A stretch of 64,000 bases of DNA, from NCBI GenBank assembly GCA_001600875.1, contig BCLD01000005.1, positions 349,533 through 413,532 on the forward strand, in the 5' to 3' direction. Position numbers and translations under genes: made by a program. Source of the DNA: Solicoccozyma terricola. Taxonomy: Eukaryota; Basidiomycota; Tremellomycetes; Filobasidiales; Piskurozymaceae. Shown one piece after another: positions 34,151 to 46,846 of the stretch (the stretch's first letter is position 1; each line of letters opens with the position of its first letter). The notes under the pieces are model-generated. The model worked only from the letters and a program-made list of their open reading frames with translations. It was not told the origin of the DNA and ran no database searches.

Positions 34151-36189
34151 AGACCACGAGAACAGTAAGTACCTAGTATTTGAGCTGTGAAGAATTCTCG
34201 TATACATTAGATAGAGATTCCGCACTTGTGCAAAGCTGTGGCCGTGTTCTTATCCAGGTAAGGTAACCTCTGCTTGAGGACTTTCTCCAGCCTCAGGGCA
34301 TTGCACTACTGATCCCTTATGTTTAAGCTGCGTTGGTCCCCGCATCTTAACTAGGCGCCGCCTGTGCCTCGGCATCAACCCCTCCAACTACGTGGCCTCC
34401 AACTATGCGCCGCTTCCCCCAGCTCGGCACCGAGTCTCCGGCAGGATATAGTGTAGGTTAGGTCGCCGGAGCCATTTGAGTAGGTATAGGAGAGAACAAG
34501 AGTGGAGAGAGAGTAGGTGTGCCAGGAGGATTTGGAGAACATCGGAAGCCACGTGCATGTAAGTGAGCTTCCAGGTATCGTCACCAAACGCACTGCCAGC
34601 ACGAATGCCGGAAGGTTCATCGTGGATTGCGCGGATACAAATGCCGCGCAAAATCTCGGAGGCTCGCCCATATACAGGACACTCCGCGAGCGGCTGGACA
34701 ACGTCGATCATTGACCAGACTTTGCGACAGTCGAAATACGATTTCTTGGCAGGTCAAGGCAGGATCCAAGTCCGACGACGTTGACTCGGGTCCTTATACC
34801 GACTAGACTCGTCCCACCTTTCGGGTCTCAAGAAGCCGACACGACCAGTTTTCTAAACGAGCCTAACCTTCACTTCATCGCCGTTTCAAGAACCGTCAAC
34901 CGAATTGTTTCATCTCTCTTCTTACCGCTCATCCGATCATTGCTGTCTTCTGTACAATTACATCTTTCAGGCAGTGATTTGCAGGACCGCGAGAGGGTAG
35001 TATTACGACGACGGAGGTTGGATGACTGTTACGTTACACCTTATTGGGTTATTTTGCTTTTTGAGATCATGCCTGAGTGCCGATTGTTTCGTCGCCTCGA
35101 GGCTTGAGAAACGCTGACGTTGGTGGTCGGTGCGTAGTTTTCTCGCACAAGAGGTATATCTCGAGCTTGGTTTCGCAGATTGTGATGAATGTAACTGCGA
35201 AGTAACTAATCACTAACCGGGCCCCTTACCACTAGGGACAAAGGTTCCAGCCCAGAGGTGGAATTGCATTCGCAGTTGTATATAAACCCAACACGCCCAG
35301 GATATGATCCCGTGTTTCCATACATAGAGGAGGAGGCACTCGGTCTTGCGAGGATCATGAAAGCTGTACTCCTCACTCGGCTGATAACCCCTTTCAGTAC
35401 GTCATCTTCTCTGTTTGGATTCATCCCTTTATATCGTCTGTGCTCCACAGAACGTCATTCCCTTACTCGATGGTTATTCATCAATCCCCTCTCCCTCCCC
35501 AATCCCAAATGGAGGAAGAATCCACATCCACTTCTGCCCACCTTTGCTTCGGAGCGCCAGCGTGCACGAGTCCTTGGTGGGATTCGAGATGATGGGCGAA
35601 GCACAATGATTTGACTCTTGGACAGGGAGCGCAAAGGCTGTGGGACCTACCGGAGTGCATTATAGTAATACGCAGAAACAAAATCGGGGCGAGCGAAGGG
35701 GGATCAGTATGTTGGAGTTCACACTCTATCACGTGGCCCATTCTGCCTAGTAGTTTTCTTACTCGAAACTAGTTTTTGCCTAGGTTCGTTGCCTCCCTCT
35801 GCACACACATAGACAAGAAGCTTTCCGTTCAACAAAGTAGACCATGTGCATTCAAATCAAACGCCGCGGTACACGTGCTGTTAATTTGTTTGCAAGTCAT
35901 ATCTCTTTGATGCCGCCCGGTGGCAGAGACAAGAGTCGACGACACCTACTGTATCTCAGGGTTGGTATGAATACTTTAGCAATAGCCGTGAACGCATTCG
36001 CTGTTGCCGTGACCTGAACGAACAATTCCCATGCATCGTCATCCTGATGACCCCGTCTATTCGCCACCTACCTAGTCGCCACCTGGGAAAGATCGTCCCA
36101 CCTTTCCCTGCACAGCTATGCAGACACGAGACACATAATGGAATACAACACCTCGGAGGGGAATAGAACCTCAACGACTTTGCTACAAC
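34151..36189. other. no gene recognised
   Basis: A TATA-like GTATATAAACCC at 35278 precedes an open frame (to 35614) without recognised motif. Other frames are short. Confidence 0.4.
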
Positions 36190-37095
36190 GATCAAACAGC
36201 AAATTATTCCACATCATGAACAAGTGCAGATCCGCAAGGATGGCTTCAGCACATCATGGCTCCCCTACATCATTTTCGTCTCATCATTCACCATGATCTT
36301 CGAGACATTCTTCTTTTGACAAGGCTTATCGCCACCAAAAGTGCAGGAACTTGGATCATGGTTGAAATCTGTTGGTCGGTCTTGATGTACTTTATGTGGC
36401 TTGGTGAGGATCCAGAGGGTCGTGGGTCTGCAAACGACAAAACGACGAAAGCGAGGGCAGGATGCGAGAAGACAAGGAGAGGACGTGTGTTAGAAAGAGA
36501 AGACGCTGTTTGGCCCCGATGTTGGGTGGATAAATGCATAGAGATATGGAATACTGAACGTCCTTTGGTGTGGTTTTATTCACAGCCGCCGCTATTGTTG
36601 TCTCTGACAACATCGCTTCGTGCCATGACTTGGGTATTCAATGTAGGGTTCTGGCTCTCTCTCCTGTTGCAACGGCTCATCGCTGACATGAGATGTCTAC
36701 AGCATCCGGGTGCAACAAACTTCGAGAAGTCACCGCTTCCGCCTGGCTCGGATGGATTCAATGGTGGGTCGTCCTTGGTTTGTTGTTCTACGTTAGGTTT
36801 GGGGAGAGCAATACTGGTAACAAAGGAGTGAGTGGCGTTCCACTCAAGGCGGATGGAACGGATGGCTGAGTTGTGTAAAATCAGGTTTGGCGAAGGACCC
36901 TCCCGTCTGGGCAGACAGATTACCACGATGAAAGCCTTGCTACGAATGGCGTTCCAGCGAGTGGAGAGAAGGTTGCGAGGGGAACGAACCAAGCCCCGTT
37001 GAGTGCAGATCGCACTACGGGGTTCCCTGCAGACAATAACCTTGCTGCTGACGATCCTGCAGGAACGGTGATGAAGGAGCGTCCAATTGTGTGAC
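36190..37095 (+). pseudogene. possible small multi-helix membrane protein (MARVEL-like), partial
   Basis: The plus strand carries hydrophobic exons: DLRDILLLTRLIATKSAGTW, EICWSVLMYFMWLG ending at a GTGAGG donor (about 36404), and later KLREVTASAWLGWIQWWVVL and GLLFYVRFGESNTG (about 36720-36810). A hydrophilic tail without transmembrane segments follows. The pattern of a charged Cys-containing turn before W-rich helices recalls fungal MARVEL-type proteins. I could not join the exons cleanly and the start is unclear, so function and integrity are uncertain. Confidence 0.35.
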
Positions 37096-38203
37096 GTGGG
37101 ATATTTTATAATAGGACGAGGTGAACCGACTCCTTTGTCTTTAGAACCGATTGTAATCTGCCTGCGAAGTCAAGAACAATATATAAGCGCGCGTCGATCA
37201 ATTTCTATCTTAATTTATCTTCTAATAAATGTGCTATGGTGCTGGTCGAGTGCTGACAGCTGGCCAGTTGAGTTCCAGTCCATGTCATTCATTTTCAGTT
37301 CATTACCGAAGTTCATGTGGTAGCCACGTTTGCGTACCATTGGTCCAGAGTTAGCTGGTATGGTGGCCAGATTCCCCCATACCGATGTCGTCCAGCAAGG
37401 ACGCCTGAAGCTCTGTCACTCTAGCTCCTATCCACGACGTCATCATCCTCCTTCTACCCCTCCAACTCCAAACAGTTCATGCGATAATACGTTCCGGTAT
37501 CATTACAACGCATCTCTCTGCGAAACTCCTTATGACGACATGAAATGCACGTGACGCCTTTTGAGCAACCTCAAACAGCTCCTGGGCGATTACCAGTCGG
37601 GGCTACGTAGGTCGGGGAACCGAAGGACCGCATTGCTCGAAGCGGCCATTACGCTGGAGAAGGAGTTGGAACTCGAACCGAGCGCTTTCTTCCAGACCAC
37701 ACGTCAACCAGATGAGGCTATGGCGGCGGCGGCCGCAGCAGCAGCAGCATTGTCACCGCCACTGACACTCAAGAGTGCGAATGCTGTGGTGCGCAGTTAC
37801 ACCGTGCGTATGGCGCCGCAGCATCTGTAGTAGTTCTGATACCAAGAGAGCGTGCCGAGGCGGAGAATTCCGCTCAGGCAAAAAATCTGGCTGGTGAAGG
37901 CGTTGTATAAGGTGGAGCACTAGAAGGGGTTGGTACTTCATTTTCCTCCAAAATACCACAAGGCGGCCCTCTCGAGCACATCGCGGTTGACATAATGGCT
38001 CTGCTTGGACAGACAATCGCGGTGGATTCCAGAGCAGCGCTCCCCCCTCTCTTCCCCTCTCTTCCCCTCTCTTCCCCCCTCTTCTCTTTCTCCCAACTTC
38101 CCCCTTTTGGCCTTCTTCCTCCAAGTTACATTGACACCGTGCTAGAATGGAAGATGGCCGTAGCTATTCAAGAGTTTGTCGGTGCCACGTTACTACTACC
38201 TGG
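37081..38203. other. no gene recognised; two microsatellites
   Basis: A GCG/GCA trinucleotide run lies at 37720-37750 and a CCCCTCTCTT-type tandem repeat at 38042-38092. Open frames show no motif. Confidence 0.5.
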
Positions 38204-39605
38204 TTAATCGGACAAAAGAGGTCCCGCCCAGCTTTGAATAATCTCGTCAATCGTCCTGGGCTTGATACCAGCTTGACGCTGGTTCTCCACGACGTCCTTG
38301 GGACCGTAGACTGAATCAGGGTGAATTAACAGAATCGGAAGCGATTCTGTCAGCATACGCCCATCGAAGGCAGCGTTTGGCATTGCACTTACATCCAACT
38401 TCGGTGTAGCCCATATACACATTGTAGACCATCTCTGCGGCAGGTCCGAACTTCGAAACATCCTCAAGGAACTCGTCCTTGCTTACTTGGCGGCACACCA
38501 CCTTCTTTCCAGTTGCTGTCAAGGGAGGGAGGTAAGTAGCGTGAATTCCGTCAGCCTACAAATGCCTTGATGCGAGGCCTGAAGAACAACAATCAATCCA
38601 GTGAAAAATGGCCTCCACACGTACCTTTGCTTAATCCTGCAGTGATCTGGTTGAGTGACGTCAAGCTACCAGTCAAGACTTCGGACCCAGCACCCAGCTG
38701 GGGATCTTCAATAACTGCCCTAACATATGGACCAAAGTCGGTGGGAGTATCCAACACAGCCACCTTGAGGTCGGGGGAAACGGGCAGCAGTATGACGTAA
38801 GTTCCGTCAGCCACTTTCTTAGGTGTACACAAGCCAGACTGCCGAGTCATAATAATGGGTTCGGGCGTCAGTCTCTAAGCACCCAGGGAGTGCGGCAGGG
38901 GACAAGGGTGCACTGCTCACCACAAAGTTTGAAAAGTAATATCCGCATTGGACCAGCGCATAAGGCATACCACTAGACTTGACATGCTCTGTGATCACAG
39001 CCTTGCTGTCTAAAAATGGAACTGGGTATCTACCGTTCGTGTGGTCGCTGAGCGACTCGAGGTTGGACCAGATAAAAAGTTTCACGCCAGCCGCTTTTGC
39101 CTGATCAACAACTGCAAAGCAGAGTTGGGAGTCCGAGCGTTGGTTAGCAACTCTCTCTGCAGCTGCCAAAGAAAAGGGGCCGACACAGGAGGAATATCGT
39201 GACTCACCCAGCTTACCTTCCGCGATCTCACGTTCTTTGTCAAAGTGTTCCCAGAAGTTTGTTGTCGACTGCATTTGGAACAAAACGAAAAGTTAAGCAG
39301 AGTGGGAGGAAACGCGGCGCGAGCCAAACGAAATATGTAACAAACACACTCACAAAGACGATGTCGGCCCCTTTCAACGCTGCCCAAACTGGGTCCTCAT
39401 TGCCCACTGCAATGGTGGCCTCTTTCATTTCGACTCCTTTGCTCTCCCATTCCCTTGAGGCTGGTTTGGTGAGGCTCCGTGTGAGACCGACGAGACGGTA
39501 CGGTTTGGACGAAGCGAGCAGGGCGTTAGCAACGCTGCCTCCTTGATTGCCGGTGATGCCGATGATGGCGACACGAGGAGCGGTGGAATCGTTCGAGGCG
39601 ACCAT
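38204..39605 (-). CDS. NmrA-like NAD(P)-binding protein, 312 aa
   Basis: Six minus-strand exons join in frame: 39354-39605, 39217-39268, 38921-39111, 38625-38838, 38393-38515 and 38204-38310. All introns are GT-AG. The N-terminus has the dinucleotide-binding motif VAIIGITGNQGGSVANALL (residues about 12-30). Then come the NmrA blocks STTNFWEHFDKEREIAE, GVKLFIWSNLESLS, MPYALVQCGYYFSNF, VAVLDTPTDFGPYVRAVI and a C-terminal helix pair. NmrA-like proteins are atypical short-chain dehydrogenase relatives that sense the NAD(P) redox state or regulate partners. The usual Tyr-x3-Lys catalytic pair is not evident, so a regulatory role is more likely. Length and splice phases indicate an intact gene. Confidence 0.87.
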
Positions 39606-40849
39606 AAGTGGGTGATGTAGAGAGTTCAGACGTAGAGAGTTTGGGAAGACAGGGAGGGATAAGTGGGATGGTAATTAGTGACTAGATTGAGTGAGGAGGT
39701 CAAGGCAAAGAAGCAGATAGCATTGGCCGAAGGAAGATATGTGAGGATTTTGAGCTACGAACGCTTTGTAATGAGGCTTCGTGATAAAGTCGGCATTGGA
39801 ATCTGTCCTTTCTCGTTCCACTGACTCAGCTGACTCAGCTGATGTTGACGAGGTACATGAGGAACCGACCGAAAAATGTCAGTCGACTTAATTTTCATTT
39901 GACCCGGCCTCAACAAGACTTGCTCATACTGTGCGAGTGGGCGTATGTCACCAACCATTCGAGCTCACCCATTCGTCAGAGTCCGCTTCGTCAGAGTCCG
40001 CCTAGACCGAAGTTGCTTTGGAAAGGACTTGCCAACGTCAAGAAACCTGTCTTTCCGATTGGTAGACCAGGTCCAATATTGTGGGTCAATACCTGTAGTC
40101 AGAGCACGCCCCGTCACATAGGTTCGCCACTTGACCGCAATCATCCTATGCGATGGCTTCTCAACTATCTCTCCTTCATTCAATGAAGATTCCTACTGGG
40201 TATCGTATTCGGGTTCGCCAAGATCCGCCTGAGGCACATCGACGTCGCGAGCATCCACGTAGCCCATCGGGGACGTCGGCGGCATGGCCGGTGGCCGGGC
40301 AACCGGCAACCTTTCATCCTGGATGCAAACAGCTGTAGCTTCCGGCGCCTCTGGCAGGAGACCCTAATGGCCGATGTCGCGCGGAGCCTTCCGTTGCGTT
40401 GTCTAGCCTGGAAGTTTTTACTAGGTGTCCTTTTATGCTTTGATCCCGGATGGACGGAAAAATAGGGTTCTGGCCCGCCAACATCAAACCCATCGTGTTG
40501 ACAAATTGCGCGACAGGGTCGCGGAAAGGGGGCCTAAACGGTTTGAAGGTAAGTCCAAACGTTTACTCGTTTACTATGACGCATACTGAATTTACAACAG
40601 GACTCATAGGCGTTGCGCCGGCGACCATCGGGGGTAACGGTCGGATTTCTTCTCTTTCACCTTTGGTATGTGTTGCGCTGACGATCTACTTGCCCGCAAG
40701 TCAGATATATTGTGGTGTTTGGCGGTGACTACTTTCGAGGTTCATTCAGTCTCTTATATATATCTACCCTCTCTCCAGTATTGATGGCAGTCGCGAACCC
40801 CCCTGACCCCCGACCCCCTAATCATGAGTTCGGCCTGAAACAGCCCTGA
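39606..40849. other. intergenic, no gene recognised
   Basis: Contains the NmrA-like promoter side. A short tandem duplication, CGTCAGAGTCCGC, occurs twice at 39974-40003. No coding motif. Confidence 0.45.
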
Positions 40850-41550
40850 GCATAAGTTAAGGTCCCAAAATTAATATTAAGTAAAATTAAGGAAGTAAGA
40901 GTTCGAATACAACTATGCAGTNTGCTTGGTAGTGGCAATCTGTTTATGAAAGTGTAACAACTCAGTAGTCTAANGAAATCTTGCGCCGAAAATATACGGG
41001 TTTAGATATTTTACCGAAACTATGCCAATGTAATCTAATGGATTACAATTGAGTAGAGGAGCATTCAGCACGGATGAAGAATAGTGTTTCATTATTTGGA
41101 CNTAGCTGAAGAGAGAATGCTGACATGAGTAACGTAGAAACAAGTTATAATACTTCTCGCCGAATGCGAGAGGGTTCCATGGAAATGTTAAGCAGCCATG
41201 GGTTAAAACCACCTCTAAGGGTTATGACTAATGTTGTGACCTGATGAGTGATAAGCAAAAAGACCTACACTAGTAGGTCCAGGAAAAGATGCAATTATTT
41301 CCCGTACCCTAAACCGACACAGGTTCGTAAGTAGAGAATACTAAGGCGCAGAGATACTCCTCTATAAGGAACTCGGCAAACTGCGTCCGTACATTCGATA
41401 ATAAGGACGATCTTGATTGGTTTACTAATCAAGATGACACAGAATCGAGAGCCACAACTGTTTACCTAAAACACAGGCATCTGCTATATACAAAATATTG
41501 TATAGGTGCTGAATCTTGCCCAATGCCACGGGTATAACAGGGGGTTGATA
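40850..41550 (+). pseudogene. nuclear copy of mitochondrial large-subunit rRNA (NUMT)
   Basis: AT-rich DNA that follows 23S/LSU rRNA landmarks in order on the plus strand: AATGCTGACATGAGTAACG (about 41118), CCCGTACCCTAAACCGACAC with AGGTTCGTAAGTAGAGAATA (about 41300-41340), AAGGAACTCGGCAAACTGCG (about 41367), ACAACTGTTTACCTAAAACA (about 41454) and CTTGCCCAATGCC (about 41516). These span the end of domain III to domain V. It lacks the rest of the gene and has nuclear flanks and several N bases, so it is a transferred fragment and not a working rRNA gene. Edges are approximate. Confidence 0.85.
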
Positions 41551-41733
41551 TGCACAGCGGCTCATTCCTAGGAAAATTCATCATGAGGGAAAATGCACGA
41601 GAAAATCGGCGCCGCACCGGTTTTTTACTCACCGGCTGTATCGTCCAGGATCCAAAATAAGGAAAAAAGGAAACAAAAAGAAAGCAAAGATAAAAGAGTG
41701 CTCGTGATGCAACTCAGTACTGGGCAAAGAATG

Positions 41734-41860
41734 AAAAGACAGCCTGTCTTTTGGTTTCCTTGCCATGCGGTGAAGACACCTCTCGATAAACAGAGTCGAA
41801 AAGGCCTGTGAACCCCGGCTCGCTGTGATACTGAATTTGCCAAAAGACAGGCTGTCTTTT
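41734..41860. repeat. pair of 19-bp palindromes bounding 89 bp
   Basis: AAAAGACAGCCTGTCTTTT (41734-41752) and AAAAGACAGGCTGTCTTTT (41842-41860) are both palindromic and differ only in the centre base, so they are exact reverse complements of each other. Looser copies are at 11775-11795 and 24684-24700. Confidence 0.8.
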
Positions 41861-42065
41861 CGCGCGCCAAAACATTGCCTTGCGACTATGCAAGGTAGGG
41901 ATATGGTCAGCTTGGTTCGCCGATTTCGTTCTTGTCGCTGGCCTGCGATGTTCTAGCTGGGGACTTCTCAAATGGGCAAAACATACCCAAGTTGCCCATA
42001 TAAAATGACGTCATCAAGTGTATCATGTCAAAGCGGTAAGTACCGATTCGACTTGGTGTTCCTAG

Positions 42066-45000
42066 ACGTCTTTTCACTACCTTGCTCGATGTCTGGCGAC
42101 ACCGTGTGATATCTCATATCTGACATATTCCAACACCTTGTACCTCCTGCACGAAGGATACAGCAGGTTCAGTATCATGCCTCCGATTACTAAGAAGGCA
42201 GACGGTGAATGAGCGTGAGAATCCGAGATATGTCATTCGGAAGGAGACCAAACCTTCCGAACAGAATGTGAATTCGAGGAGGGGAGGGGGGGGAGGAGCG
42301 TGGACAGCGCAGAGGACGGACATGCATGATTTCATCTGATGTCCGTTCTTATGAGATTACTTTGTTATCATCCATCACCATCATCGACCAGGCGTCACCC
42401 TTCATCCCAATGACATTCCACATCATTGCGGTTGTGCACTAGTACAAATCCTCCACCGCTGCACGTGTCCTTTTGCGCGCGACAGCAGCATCTCCAAATT
42501 AGGTAAGTGATTCGCACACCCAGTGATTCGCGTCTCCTGTTTACTTATCATTCGATAACCCGATTCACACCGTACTTCTGCTCATCAAACAGCGATAACG
42601 AAGATCTCAACATACCCCGACTATCTATATCGAGTTCAACCGGATCGTGAACGCCGGGGTTACACGCCGTACACCCGCGCAGGCGAACGCGTGAACGATC
42701 GAACGCCTTTGGATACTTTTACAAACCTAACCACTCACTGATTTGAACCACCATACTGAACATCCGACATTGGAGACCGGAATTGGAACCCTTGAGAAAC
42801 CTCCTTCCAGCTGGTTGATGTCAGAGCAACCAACTCAACCGCCAACTCTAATAGATGCAATTCGAGTGTCCCTCGTCTTTAATATATGACAACCCCATCT
42901 AATACCAATGGAAATGTTGCCGGAGATGACGATCTTGGGAATTGGAGTCAACTGGGAGAAATGATTGGTAGTTCCATCCCCACTACGACCGCCGCTATCA
43001 CCTCCCTCCGTACCGCCAATACCAACGCTTACGATACTACCACCACCAAATCAACCACCAACGGGGACACCTTTCCGACAGCGTCGTCATCAGCTTGGAG
43101 ACCATCAGTTCTAGCTCCTGCACCACCGGATTCACCTCAGTTGTCAATTATGTCGCCTTTGAATTCGGGAGCGAGTTTGACTGTTGATAGTAGTAGTCAG
43201 AAGAGTAATAATAATTCTGTATCTCAGGTGGGTGTTACTCTTCTCTCGACCTCTCTCTTCCCTTGTTCCCTCTTCGTTCTTCGTTATTATTGCTGACCTA
43301 CGCTTTTCTTTGCATTGCATAGAGATGGCGGTCAATCCTCATTGGTGGTCCAGGTCCACCGCCGGAAATCGTGAATTCACCATCTGGGAGAACAACTTCA
43401 ATCACACCAAAGAAACATCATCAGATGCCGAGTGTGTCGACTCCTTCTGACATGGGAACGGGAATGGATGCGATGGGAGGTGGAGGTGGAGGGTCTGATG
43501 TTGAGATGTCGTCTCCGAGTGGTTCGGGTGGGATAAATGGTGATGGTGTTGGAAAGAGTGTGGATAGGACAAGGAATGCGAGTCCATCCATTGGAAGGAT
43601 TGAGAGGCCTAAAGAGAAGAATGGAGAATCGTCGAAACAAATCGAAAGAGAAATCATTAAACCTCCAACCAAGATGACCCAGAAGAACGGTAACACTCTA
43701 ATCCTCTCACTTGCAGAACGAACAACCGCTATTCTTCAACCGCAAATCCAAAGACCTTCCTCATCGCCCGTACCGACCTCTACTCCCGGTCAACCCCGCG
43801 AATCCACTCCTACATCTGGTCAGCACAAGGTCGTTCCTAGATCACCAATGGCTCAACTTCCACCGGAACGAACTAATAAACGAAAAGCTACGGATAGCGT
43901 TGAACCACTACAGACTCCTGAGGAAGGGACGTCGAAATTTCGAATTTCTCCAAAGAGTGCGGCGAATAGAGCTGCCGCTGTTGAGAAAGAGAAAGAGAAA
44001 CACAAACAGGAGGAACCGTCTCCTGCTGGGAGGGCTAGGATGGAAGCGGCTGCGACTACCTCAACGGCTAAGGCGAGTGTGACTCCGGGTGCGGGACCTA
44101 GTACGGCGAAAAAGAAGAAGTTGAGGAAGCAGTTTCTGAGTAAAGAGAGGATTGAAGATTCCCCAAGTGACGGTGAACAAGTTGAGGTGGTGGGGAATCG
44201 GTTGGAGCCGGTGGCGGATGGTGGGTTGAACGTTGGGTGGAAGGAGGGGTGGGCGCTCGGTGCTAACAGGTGATTCACGGGAGTAGGATCGGACGCAAGT
44301 CGAGATGCGACGAAGGTGAAGAAAAGGGGCAACAGACCATTAGGATACGTCTACGTGAGTGACTCTACATGACCTCGCTACCTTCCCGCTCACGAACCTC
44401 TAACTCCACAACAGATCGAAGAACCAGTTGTCAAAAGCACCAACGCTTTCGAAGACATTACTGCCCAACTCGACACCGGCCGTCGTAACACCCGTCTTGC
44501 ACTCACCGCCGTAGCTCGCGTCTTGAACTGGGAAAACAGCATCCGCATGGAGTGATCCCGGATTCTGAATTCCTGGGTCCGTGTGAAAGGTGTCAGAGGA
44601 CGGGGATGTCGAACACCTGTTCGTTTGTCAAGTCGGATGGTGAGGGTCCGAGTGGCGAGACGTAGTATGGCGTGAAGAGGAAAGTGGATGCGAAGATGGA
44701 GTACTTGGCCAGGCCGGGAAGAAAGGCGAGGAAGAAGGCGAATACAAATTCACCACAGCAGGTGAGTCGACGGGATCCTCACTCCCTTTCAGGTGCATCA
44801 AGCTGAGCATCCCCTGGCACACAGCGCGCATCGCTCCCGATCGATTCACTCGCCACCCCAGCCATGGATTTATCCAGCACCAGGCGAATCATCCTGGATC
44901 CATCGCGTGAAGATATTTCCAGAGTCATTCCTTTTTCGCGATCCAGGTCCACGCCGGATACAGCACCGCATCATCTCGTCGATACGGGAATTAGCGCATC

Positions 45001-46478
45001 TGGTTCTGCACCGGTTATCGTGGGTTCGCCGAAGGATTCGAACATCGCCGGCATGGCCACCTGTACTCCGGCATCGACGGCCATCGGCAACGGTAGACCC
45101 ATGTCTGGCACTGCCAACAGTCCAACCGTCCCAGCATCCACGCCAATTCCAGCTGTAAACGGCAAAGCACTAACGAAGGATGGCCCACCAGGTCGACCTG
45201 TAGCTATTCAACCCAACGGAGAAACAAACGCCCCCATAGCTCAAACTCCATCATCGACTAGTCTGTCGTTGACCACTGCGCCAGCGTTGTCTTCGAGTGC
45301 TGAGACGGGCAAGTCAAAGGTATCGGAGGAAGTGCCGCAAAAGGCTGTCACTCCGGCTTCCGTGACTCCTGTTGTGGCGTCTGCACCGACTGCTCCATCG
45401 GCTTCGGCTTCCACCTCGACTCCTGCTTCTACTACGCCGAGTGTGATCACGGTTCCGGCGTCGACAATGGCTTCAGCCACCGTCATTACGCTGGCTGAGG
45501 TGGCTCCAGCTGCTCTAACACGAGGAAGTCAGTTCTCGGCAGTCCATTACGTCAACGAGTCTCCAGCTGACCACCTTCTCGCTCAGTGAACCCAGCGGCC
45601 GCCACCACCCCAACCGCCATTCAGACCAACGGTATCACCCTAGCCGTCCGACAAGGAGGTGCCCCATTACCCGCCTCGACCATTCAAGTACCTGCCATCG
45701 CGAGTACATCCGCAGCTCCCTCGATCCGTCCGCCTGCGCTAAACCTCGCCACTGCGAAGGCTACGGCTACCAGACCTACGTCCCCGCCCGCTGCTCTCGT
45801 TACCTCCATCAAAGCTCTTATGGGCACACTCATCGAAGCCTACCAAGCCATCTGCTTCAGCAGCGACTTCGAAGCCACACATCGTGAAACCGTCATGGCG
45901 CTAGTCACCTCCTGGCGCCACCGAAACGAACGAGAAGCTCTCATCCGACTAACGGATTACGGACAGGAGATGGCAGAGCTCATCGAAGAAGTGGTTAGTC
46001 AGATAAAGCGTACCGTCGGCGAAAATCCCCCGTTTGTCATCAAGTTCTTGTCCAAAAAGGCTCGAGAAGATACCGATAAGATTCTGGGGCTGCTGGAATT
46101 GAAAGAGAGGTGGTCGGGGTCGATTCTGTAGGAGAGCAAGGTGGAGAGGAGAGGATGGTCAAGAGAGTGCGATGTGTGGGGCGCGCATGTTGGAGAAGCC
46201 GTTGTATTCCAGCTTCGATCTTTAGGAGATTTTTCCGGTTCTCCGACTGTGTGCTTTATCAAAGATTGATGTTAAAGCGTTTGGCCGAGTGGTATTCGAG
46301 GCAGGACACATGATGGAGGTGGAGGTGCTTGAATTTGATCGCTATCAACCTAATCTTCTGATAACCGGGTCAACGCCACAACGCCGAACCAGCGTCAACC
46401 ATCACATCTGAGTTCGCGACGTTATGAGCACAGTTGAGCAGGTTGAACATCGACCCAGTCTTGCTCAGTTAGTCACTA
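42066..46478 (+). repeat. 4.4-kb duplicated unit, copy A
   Basis: From ACGTCTTTTCACTACCTTGC (42066) to about 46478 this DNA is similar throughout to 47866-52446. The unit contains about 800 bp of upstream sequence and a multi-exon gene. No terminal inverted repeats, LTRs or target duplication are evident at the edges, and no transposase is encoded. Confidence 0.85.
42886..46131 (+). pseudogene. unit gene copy A: Ser/Thr/Ala/Pro-rich protein with cysteine cluster (decayed)
   Basis: Recognisable exons: 42886-43228 (low-complexity Thr/Asn-rich), about 43323-44272, a short exon near 44290, 44416-44553, about 44560-44760, 44864-45526 and 45586-46131. The first exons are disordered. The C-terminal exon has a predicted helical domain with EAYQAICFSSDFEATHRET, LVTSWRHRNEREAL and IKRTVGENPPFVIKFLSKKA. 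A cysteine motif CERCQRTGMSNTCSF lies near 44588-44632. Relative to copy B about 85 bp are deleted near 44515, removing the first cysteine motif, and a TAG interrupts the exon after the second. I do not recognise the family; such Cys pairs suggest zinc binding. Confidence 0.65.
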
Positions 46479-46846
46479 CTCTGCTCCCTTAACTCCTCCG
46501 CCACTTTTCAGCAACATACCAGTGCAATACATCTTCCTCACACCCGCGAACGCCAACACTTTCTCGACCACAAAGGCTAAACATCGAAGGCGCCGTTCTA
46601 CGCGAGGACGTACAAAAGTTCGCTGGTAACGCATGGACGAGGTTGGGGATGGATCCAAACGCCAAACGGACATGTACGGAGGAGACTATCCATATGCCGA
46701 GGCATATGGAAATTTCTACCAAGGAGTTTGCACTGAATGATTTTTTTATATCTTTCTTCTATTTTTGACACACCCAAACATAACACCGCTCCCCCATCCT
46801 CCCATCGCCTCAATCACAATCAGTTTAATCGCGCTCCTAGCGAACA

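Noticed and set aside
36190..37095. complete membrane protein gene
   Set aside because: Hydrophobic exons are visible, but I could not join them in frame or find a start; left as a low-confidence fragment.
40850..41550. functional LSU rRNA gene
   Set aside because: Only the middle to 3' domains are present and the flanks are nuclear, so it is a transferred fragment.
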